From Macrotrachela quadricornifera (Eukaryota > Rotifera > Eurotatoria > Philodinida > Philodinidae), in the NCBI GenBank assembly GCA_022393335.1, contig JAJEKB010021216.1, positions 221,738 through 285,737 of the forward strand: 64,000 nucleotides of DNA, written 5' to 3'. Below, piece after piece: positions 55,960-64,000 of the stretch; position 1 is the first letter of the stretch; the number at the start of each line of letters is the position of its first letter. A program made the translations under genes and the position numbers. A model generated the notes under the pieces. It worked only from the letters and a program-made list of their open reading frames with translations, did no database searches and was not told where the DNA came from.

Positions 55960-58880
55960 TCAAAATTTTTCTTTGTGAAAACGAATTCCAAAATTTGCAC
56001 ATTGTTGTCTAATAGTTTTTCCCATTGTTTTGACACCGCAAAAAAAGACATTTATGTCACTTGCTTTCGAGTAATTGTCACTAGACGTACGGTTTCGAAA
56101 GAATTCTTCCCAATCAGGACGACCAAAATGTGTGCGTGATTTGAGTCCAGTAAACAGATCAGTATTAGTTTGCTCAACCCACATGTTTGTCAAATGATGA
56201 AGAAAAAATTGATCAATACTTTTATCATCTTTAATTCCTGTAAAATAGAGTTGAATATTAAGAAAGCGACTTTCATCTCTATTCAATGTTAAATATTCTT
56301 CTTGTTCTTTTTCGAACTGATGAAGTAGATTAAGAAACCACTCAAAACTCTTCGAATCACGATTCACCCAAACAAAATCGACTTTTTCTAGTCGATAATT
56401 CTCCCAAATTTTCTCCTCATTATAATTGAACTTATGACAATGCTTGCAGATTGTACGTGATGCTCGAAATTGAGCCATAAGACTTGAGAGAATCGAAGCG
56501 TATGGAGTAATACCGATTCCACTACCTATGAGAACGACATGTTTACAGTCAAATATAGATCGAGCACATGTTGAATAAGGTCCTTGTATAATGATTACTT
56601 CTTTTTGTCTTTTCACTGATTCAAGTCTTGCTGAGGAACTTGACGAAATATCGCTTTCCATACTTTGATTCGTTCCATCTTCCATATCAACAATTGCATC
56701 TGATCTGTTTCGTCCTGCAAAAGCTGTCATCGGTTCACCCAAATCAGCGCGATGTATCTCAACATGTGTTTCAGTAATATTTTGCTCTGACATCTGTTTA
56801 AAACGTTCATAAATCCTTTTTGTCCAATTACCAACTGCTTGAATATGTATACAAAGATAATTTCTCTCTTCAGGTGAACTACTTATTGTAAACGGATGAT
56901 ATTCATGAAGAGCAACTCGAGGTAGATTGATTAGGATATAATCTCCTGGTCGAAATCTAGGGAAAATGTGTCTTATACAAATCATTATTTAATTAGGATA
57001 TTTACCTGAAACTCTTCGGTCGACGAATCATCAAACTGATAACATTTGACTGTTCAATAGTAGCCGAAAGAAGATATGTTCGACCTCCACGAGAAGAATA
57101 TCGTTGCAAGACTGAATAAAGCTTTTCAAGTACAAGAATAGAAAGTGGACCAACGGCCCATTTCTGTAATGTAATAAAAATTGTGACTATTAGAATTAAA
57201 GCAAAGAAATAATCTAACCCAAAAATTTCTTGCATGAATGATCAGAAAGATAAGAAATGGTATATAAAGAAGATGTGTCCAATAGAAGACCTTTCAACAT
57301 ATGAATAAATTAGATGAAAAATCTAATGAAACTTCTCCTTACCTGAAAGTGTCCACCTCGTCGAATCCAATTCATAGAACAGATGGTCATCAGTGACAGA
57401 AGAATACACAATATAAAACCACTTAGTGGAGCAAATCCTCCTATCCAGCCCACTCCTGGACGTGTGGTAAACTGAATAAAAATAATATGAATTATATGCA
57501 TTGTTACTTATTTTATTCTTACCATATAAGTGCCCCATGAATATCCTATAAGTGATTAAACAGTAATTAGAATTCTAGTTCGGAATTCTATTTTTTTATT
57601 GAAATAAACTTACTAGTTTCTAGTCCGAAGTTAATTGCATGTGCGATCGTATGAAAAATAGATAACCCAGCAATAAATCTACCTATGAATTTATGAAAAT
57701 CAATGTGATCATCGATAGGTAACATTCTATGAAGTCCAATAGTACGAATGAGTAAAATTGTTTGTTTTAACATAAGTACAATAACGAATAAACAATTGAA
57801 ATTTAGTAACATGCCACCAATTCGTGCAAACACTACAAACACGTTCGATTTGTGTACAACTGCTCGATAAATAATAACATAGAATGCCAATGCAACGTTA
57901 ATCAAAATGTAGATAAGTAGTGTTATCACACGTGAAAGGTTATCCAACAAATAGTCTGATGCTCGTTTTTTAGATTGTTCATCATAAATAGCTCCTCGTC
58001 GGGACCAACGTGCAAAGCATCGTTGTATTATATTTGGACGAACTTCAGATGTATTCTTATTGGCAAACCATGTTGGACTAATACTGAACAGAGAAAATGA
58101 ATTAAACAAAGTCTTGTCAGTTGTTATTATTGTGTAAAATTCATCAAAATCAATTTGATGATTCTAAAAGTAATGAAGAGAAATAATCAATGTTTTCTAC
58201 TGTCAATATTCGAATAATCTTACTCTATCTAAATGATATCTTTTGAAAAGCATTTGAAGTACTTGTGGAATCAAGTTTTTATCAAAAGATTGAAGAGTAT
58301 TCAAGTAACTTTTGTAGAAACGAGATAGTTCATTTTTTTCCACATATTGATCATTGTTATCATCCAATATTTTGAAGAATACAAGTGACCGTACATCAGT
58401 AGTACTCGTTAAAACACGTGTCAGCTTTTGTACAATATTTTTGTTCAACGATGATGAATTTTCCTTTGTGGGAGACAAATTGAGAACTCTAATGATTCGT
58501 TCAATAATAAACGTTTGAGTGTTAAGCAGTTTAGAAATTTCTTCAATCGTTAATTCTTTCTCAAAAGACAAATCGTCAGTGGCTTGACGAATATGGAATG
58601 GTAGAAAATTTCCATCTTCCTTCAGTAGTGCTTCTAATTGAATTTCGGCAGCTTGACGATGCGATATTGACGACGAATGGACACTGTATATGAAGAATTT
58701 AAAATTTGTTATCTTTTCGTTAGAAAAAATTACAGAGATAACTTACTTAGTATGTATATTATTTTGAATTGTTGGTGGACCTTATTGCAAAGAAAAATGA
58801 TAGATATTACTCCTTTTTTTAAAAGAAATTTACTTACTTGACACTGTAAAACAACGACGATTGGAGTATCTTAAACTCAT
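55960..58880 (-). CDS. NOX5-like NADPH oxidase with EF-hands, nine exons
   Basis: Exons 58880-58838, 58781-58748, 58683-58224, 58163-57614, 57545-57523, 57471-57343, 57290-57219, 57163-57006 and 56956-55960 join through GT-AG introns into 2466 nt (821 residues). N-terminal calcium region: one good EF-hand loop (DDNNDQYVEKNE, about 133-144) and a second, degenerate at its first position, split by intron 3 (DRNHQIDFDEF). Ferric-reductase membrane domain: His pair in HKFIGRFIAGLSIFH (13 residues between) and in HLLYIPFLIFLIIH (12 between), so all four heme ligands are present. Then WAVGPLSILVLEKL, FAD-binding HPFTISSSPEE, NADPH-binding IGSGIGITPYASIL, FFCGVKTMGKTIRQQC and a terminal Phe. The enzyme moves electrons from NADPH across the membrane to oxygen, forming superoxide; calcium control is expected from the EF-hands. 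There is no peroxidase domain, so it is NOX5-like and not DUOX. The gene appears complete. Confidence 0.9.
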
Positions 58881-60350
58881 ATTAATGTTGAACCTAAAAA
58901 AGCATAACTTGAGGTAAATATGTATATATATATATAATAATTAGGAAAATTCTTTTAGAGATAAATTTTTGAGATATCAATCATCATTTCATGATTTAAT
59001 ATGCTGTATAGGGTTAATTAATTCTAATGTCAATAATCTCTAGCTTACGTATTGAAAATTGGATTATTTCACAAAATCAAATGATGATCGAGTCATGTTC
59101 TGTCTACTCTAAAAATAAGTAATACGACCCACAAACATAGTCGAAAATACGATCGATATTTTTTTCAAACGTGAATGGTAAGATGACTTTGTTTTGCTCG
59201 CGACATTTTTCAAAGTTAGTCCTAGATTGAAGTACTTGAGAAGTCCACAAAAAAACGAGGTTTTAATGCAGCGTAACTTTATGCTATAGAATAATAAAAT
59301 CTCTAATCAATAAGTAATATATATAGATCAATGTAATTATTCATATTCGTTCCAAGTATAATATAAAACATGAAAAATCGGCTAACAATTTCATTATCAT
59401 ATAGTAGGCGATTAGAGAAACTTGAGAAATATTTTTTTCTTGATCTATGAGATATATGACTTCACAGCGACTCAAACTCAATTTTCAATCAGACTTTTCA
59501 GGCTACTCAGATCAACATCAAAAGAAGACAAATGAAAGTTTTTGAATATGCAATTTCATGAAAAAATATTGGGTTAAAAGGTCTTCTCGACATCTCTCTT
59601 TTTACATAGAACATTCTCTTTACGGATAGTTAGACAATTGTATAAGGAATGAGACAAATTATGCTAGCCTTTTCGCATCAATCCTCACTTCGAAGAGCAT
59701 ATAGATTCGTCTCTTACCTATTAAGACCAAGCACTGATCCTTTCACACTGTTTTTCTTTGATGATAAGAAGAAACTAGTAGTGATAAGAATCGTTAGGCC
59801 TTGTTATCAAAAGCAGAGATGAGTAAATATGCATCCAACGATAAAACATTCTATAAGTAGTCAAAAACAACAAAAATACTGAATAAATAGTTACTATTAG
59901 TGTTTAATAACAAGTTAATGAGTAAAGAAATGAATTAATCAAGACTATCGATATACATTTTATCTTATTTAATCGAGCATTAAATTATGTTTATATTGCT
60001 TTATTGAATCTCTTATTCATTGATTGATAAATTGATCTCTCTCGTCTGTAAAATCGCAATATTTTCGTTTTTTTTCTGATGAATATCGTTAAAATTAGTA
60101 TTCAATAATCATATAATCCCTTTAGTTTTCTAAAAACTTGAAATATTGCGAAAACTGATGAGCGAATTGCGTTCTTTTGAGAAAGGCGAATCACTATATT
60201 TTCGTTCCACTTGAACAAGTTATGGCACAATATTAATCAAAAGCTGATAAAAAAAAAGAAAAAATTATATGAATCATATGATGTGATTACCTTTTTTGCG
60301 TATTCTATTCACTGCAGGTGATTGTATCTTGTTGTCGTTTCTGAGTCGTA
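58881..60350. other. Intergenic DNA upstream of the NOX gene
   Basis: No gene or clear repeat. It should contain the NOX promoter. A TATA-type AT run lies at 58920-58940 (TATATATATATATAA), close upstream of the start codon, but such runs are common here. Confidence 0.35.
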
Positions 60351-62288
60351 CCCAGGTAAGCAAAAGACGGGTCAAAAGACGCGTTTTTTTTCTAGTCGTG
60401 ACTTCCGTTTTGCCTAGTCATAGTCTCAAAAACGACCTCGTCCTGACTAGTCTTCACTTTTTGACCGTCATCGGATACCGTCAGAGACGATAGTCTGTGT
60501 AGGAGTCTATACATGTATGTCGGTATTCAGTATGATTGGGCTAGTCTCGGACGACGATTTTTTGAGAAAAAGACTAGACACGAAAGGTCATCCTGACGAC
60601 CGTCATATATATATTTCAATCAAAAAAGCAACGTTCAACAATACCGCCGTCTTTCACGTAGTCATAGACTACATATGTCGCACTATTGTAATTATCGTCA
60701 GAGACTAGTCCTATGCCTGTTATAAATGTCGTCAGGACTAGTCTAGATGAAAGGAATATATAGATGTAGGTTAGATTCGAACAAGTGAACTTTATGTCAC
60801 TTACATATGTTGTTTAACCAGTTAAAGCAAATAATTCTGAACATACTTCTATATATCTCAACATGATTTTTATGCTGTCATTTACTCTTAACAACATCCA
60901 ATTTTTATTTATTTTTATCAGTAAAAGATTATTTACAATTGTGCATAGTAATGAAGAAATTCTTTCGAAAATATTATAACCAATGTATTATTTTTGTAAA
61001 GAAGAACTACTACCAATAAAGATACATACAGCTGTAATAAAAAAAACTTGCACAAAAATTTTATTTTCTTAAACAAAAAGATTTCCAATTATTTTTTTAA
61101 ACACATATATAGGGCTAAAAGAGCTTGTAATTCTTCATCACCATATAAAACAAAAGTTTAAAAAAAGACTTGAAAAAAATCTTTTTTATTTTAAGAAAAA
61201 AAATTTTTGTGCAAGTTTTTTTGACTACAGCTGTATTAAATATACATTATTTATTATTTTAAAAAATTGAAAACTTATTCTTAATAATCGTTTCATCTTG
61301 TTTAAAAAACAAACAAACGTTTTTCTTCAATTTTTATGTATGTTCAATAGAAATGAACTACTGGAGAAAATCAACAGTCTGGTATTCAGCTACGTGTCGC
61401 CATTGCATGTCTTAGAAAAAAACCATTACTAAGCAGTTACAAAAGACTGGGACTCATGTCGCCCGTCCTAGACGATACGTGCATTCATCAGTTGAATTGC
61501 ATCAGCGTAACAAAAGTACATCTAGGACATCAAAATATAGTATGTATTAATGATCTTTAGATATGATTTGAACCATAGGAATATGTGTGATATGATCAGA
61601 GACTTTTTTCATAAATTATACAAATGGATAAGTTTAAGCTAGGTACTACCATGTAATTTTGCACTAGTATACTCATGATATGATGTTGACTTGAAATTGT
61701 ATTAATGACTCTATTTGAATAAGACCTTTTTATGTTTAATACTGTTGTATTAAATACTTGGGAGTGCGCATCTTTTCTATTACTGATTTTAATTATTTTA
61801 TCTATGGACTAGTCTGGATGAGGTAGTAAGACAGGCATAAACCATGATCGAAGTTTTTACATAGTCTAGACTAGTCCAGACGTGATTCTGAGACATCTAT
61901 TGTAATCAAAGACTAAGGATAACGGATTGTTCGGACGCTTAAGACTAGTCAGACCTTCTTTACTTCGATCAATAGAATGGACTATTAAATAGAACGCTGT
62001 CATTCTGCTCTACAGACTACATAATCGGACGCCCATCTGGAGTAGCATCCGAATGTCATCATGACGCCGTGACAATAGTGAAGATGGACAGGTTATAAGT
62101 TCGAATCTATCTTTCAGCTTCTTTTTTTTTAACTTCCTGACTAGTCTTAATGTATTTGAAAGACATTTCAGAAAAACGTGACTAGTCAGGACGGGTTGGA
62201 GAGACATTTAAGACTAGACCTGACGCATATTATGGACATTCTGGAATAGTCATGTCAGTCGTCTTCAACTATATTTTACTTGCCTGGG
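60351..62288. mobile_element. Non-autonomous DNA transposon with GACTAGTC arrays
   Basis: The ends are CCCAGGTAAGCAAAAGACG and, inverted, CCCAGGCAAGTAAAATATAG. The similarity may extend a few bases outward (TCGTA). Both end regions (60351-60760 and 61800-62288) are richer in G+C and packed with the palindrome GACTAGTC and close variants: about three perfect copies on the left (for example 60449, 60702, 60735) and five or six on the right (61806, 61870, 61943, 62139, 62180). The middle (60760-61800) is plain AT-rich DNA with a nested MITE. There is no transposase frame; short frames at 60296-60708 are by-products of the arrays. No convincing target-site duplication (GTA versus ATA at the immediate flanks). 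Confidence 0.65.
61029..61233. mobile_element. Tc1/mariner-type MITE nested in the GACTAGTC element
   Basis: 205 bp, starting CAGCTGTAATAAAAAAAACT and then TGCACAAAAATTTTATTTTC, and ending with the inverted copy GTGCAAGTTTTTTTGACTAC, AGCTG. TA lies at both borders (61027-61028, 61234-61235). Arms of roughly 60 bp are joined by a short centre. The CAGCTGTAGTCAAAAAAAC type of end is typical of Tc1/mariner MITEs. There is no coding capacity. Confidence 0.8.
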
Positions 62289-62953
62289 ATACGATGTATG
62301 TCTTTCCAAACTGTTTTAAAGAACACCACACACTGAAGAGTTTCTGATATTCACATTTTGATAAACCTGGCAACGTGAATTACTTTTGAAAAGTTGAAAA
62401 ATTTGTAAATTTTGCTCAAAATAAGCCGGTCCTGGAAGGGTTACATGACCATTTATTATTTGAAAAAGTACCTCGTTTGAGATGTTACAGACGTTATATG
62501 TGGCTGACCCTTATTCATTCATAAAAGTCGTATTTATGGTGTTACAATGTAAAAAGAACTATTAGTATATATTTTGATTTTAATATCATTAATTAATTAA
62601 TGTTTAGTTGATTTAAAGTAATTTCTTCGAATGATGAACTGCGATTGGAAATGTATATGAACAGAAGGAATGCATCTTCATACACTCTCTACTTGTTCTT
62701 TGTGTATGCTTAGGAAAAAAATGAGTCTTATTACCTTTGTGAAAACTAGAGCACGATAAAACGGGTCTCAGTGTACGTCTTTCATGTTCTTCTAGTCAGA
62801 TTATTTGTTCGTTTATGTATATTTTTTTCTGTGCATTGTTTTCGTTGCATCTAAACAATTGCATGTAGTATTAATAGCTTTTTTCTGCTATAAGGCATGT
62901 TTATGTACTTTACTTTTTTTCTATCTTTTATTTAGATACTTATGTGAAAATAT
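62289..62953. other. Intergenic DNA
   Basis: No gene seen. It presumably includes the 3' untranslated part of the transporter gene that ends at 62954. Confidence 0.35.
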
Positions 62954-64000
62954 TTATATATGTACAGACAAAGTAGAAAGAATACTTTTTCTGGCATACT
63001 CTGATTCACGATTCATTGGTTTGTCTTTCGTTTCAGGTAAGATTAATGATAGTAAAATGACGACAGCAGCTAATACTGCTGATGCATAAAATGTATATGG
63101 TAAATATTCAGTCTTAACGGACGTATCAATAATTGGTGCAACAATAGCACCAATACGACTAATTGCAATAAAAAATCCATTAGCACTACTTCGAATTGAA
63201 GTTGGAAAAAGTTCAGGTACGAATATCCATGATACAGCTACTGAACCTGATATACAAAATTTTCCAAATTGAGCAATAAATATAGTTATCGTTGAACTAT
63301 GTGGTAAAATAATTGGAATAAGAAGAACACAAACAATTGTTAGAGTCATTAGAAGAACAAATGAACCTTTACGAGCAAGTTTTGTTGACATCAGTAAAGA
63401 ACCTGTTATATAACCAGCTGCTTCAACAATAGCACCAATTAATATTCCTAAATATGGTGAAATATTCATTGCTGCTAGGCCATAACTTATTTTAATATAA
63501 AGCATAAGTGTTGTAAAACCAAGTAAACCAATAATTAATAATTTAATCATAGTTCGACGATTTGTCAGAATGTGATGAATACTACGAAGAAATGGTAATT
63601 CATCAAATTTTAATGATGGCTGTTTTCGTACAAATTCTTCATAAAATGGATACCAATCTTCTTTTTTTCGTTTATTTTGTGTTGCTATCCGTTGTAAAAG
63701 TACTGCAAGTTGGACATACTGTCGTTTAGAATAGATATATAATGGTGATTCAGGCATAAAATAAAGATATGGTAGGACTAATGCAAAAAAAGCTGTGTTA
63801 ATCCATTTGAGTATTTTCCAATCTTTTGCTAAAAAAGCAAATAGAGCAACAATAACTTCACCAAATGTAAATGAAATCAGTGCAAAATTTCCTGCTAAGT
63901 TTGTATGTGTTGATGATGTTAATTCAAGCATGAGAATAAATATTAGACTAAACGTAGAAGCAGTTAGACCTGATGCAAATTGATTAATTAATAAAAGACT
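62954..64000 (-). CDS. SLC22-like major facilitator transporter, 5' part outside the window
   Basis: The frame is open from base 64000 (NQFASGLTASTF... upstream of the Met at 63931) to its stop at 62954, about 348 residues of the C-terminal two thirds. Family marks: ELTSSTHTNLAG near the end of the first half, MPESPLYIYSKRQ (the SLC22 ESPRWL-type motif after TM6), a long hydrophilic central loop, six hydrophobic segments in the second half, and PELFPTSIRSSANGF then LPETKDKPM at the end, the standard SLC22 signature after TM10 and TM12. Such proteins carry organic cations, anions or carnitine across the plasma membrane; the substrate cannot be told. The visible part is unbroken and intron-free, with AT-rich native-looking codons. 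The start and first membrane segments lie beyond the right edge. Confidence 0.85.
   Translation of the reverse strand, partial: SLLLINQFASGLTASTFSLIFILMLELTSSTHTNLAGNFALISFTFGEVIVALFAFLAKDWKILKWINTAFFALVLPYLYFMPESPLYIYSKRQYVQLAVLLQRIATQNKRKKEDWYPFYEEFVRKQPSLKFDELPFLRSIHHILTNRRTMIKLLIIGLLGFTTLMLYIKISYGLAAMNISPYLGILIGAIVEAAGYITGSLLMSTKLARKGSFVLLMTLTIVCVLLIPIILPHSSTITIFIAQFGKFCISGSVAVSWIFVPELFPTSIRSSANGFFIAISRIGAIVAPIIDTSVKTEYLPYTFYASAVLAAVVILLSLILPETKDKPMNRESEYARKSILSTLSVHI

Overview
The window looks like nuclear DNA of a bdelloid rotifer (Rotaria/Adineta type). This rests on AT-rich DNA with short spliceosomal introns, an animal-type GPCR, NADPH oxidase and SLC22-like transporter, together with genes typical of bdelloids: a membrane-anchored FG-GAP protein, an ADP-ribosyltransferase-like/TPR protein, a Penelope-like element, and several genes of apparently non-animal origin. 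The species call is inference.

Layout: 1-272 (-) start of an unknown gene running off the left edge; 1896-2870 (-) rhodopsin-like GPCR; 4301-4750 hAT-type MITE with target-site duplication; 6929-7328 assembly gap; 7431-7889 (+) carboxylesterase pseudogene; 8968-11690 (-) three-exon FG-GAP protein, only 42 bp downstream of a small membrane-protein gene (11733-12281); 14448-18677 (-) intronless 1409-residue protein joining membrane segments, a P450-like domain and a lipoxygenase domain; 20568-21816 fold-back element; 22751-24041 (-) truncated hAT transposase; 24981-25937 (-) secreted protein; 26273-27320 transposon-like unit with a second gap; 28851-31552 further fold-back elements; 34364-39797 (+) three-exon type II membrane protein joining a plant-type UDP-arabinopyranose mutase/RGP domain to a second glycosyltransferase-like domain, with 1.8 kb of repeats in intron 1; 42009-43475 (-) ART-like/TPR protein; 45107-45728 pogo/Tigger MITE that still encodes a Psq-type HTH; 47431-49824 (-) fungal-type trifunctional folate-synthesis enzyme; 51240-53250 (-) decayed Ty3/gypsy-like element with env-like remnant, abutting a Penelope-like element (about 53230-54700, -); 55960-58880 (-) nine-exon NOX5-like NADPH oxidase; 60351-62288 non-autonomous transposon full of GACTAGTC palindromes, with a Tc1/mariner-type MITE inside it; 62954-64000 (-) SLC22-like transporter running off the right edge.

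The genes do not form one pathway. Three are the main interest: the P450-lipoxygenase fusion (oxylipin chemistry on a membrane), the folate enzyme (a pathway animals lack) and the RGP-glycosyltransferase fusion (plant-like pentose or wall chemistry). The first and third show domain combinations I do not know from textbook families. The folate enzyme is a textbook fungal architecture in an animal context. The rest of the window is gene-poor and dense in small inverted-repeat elements.

Exon structures of the FG-GAP gene, the glycosyltransferase fusion, NOX and the hAT transposase were worked out by hand from GT/AG sites and reading-frame continuity; all close in frame.
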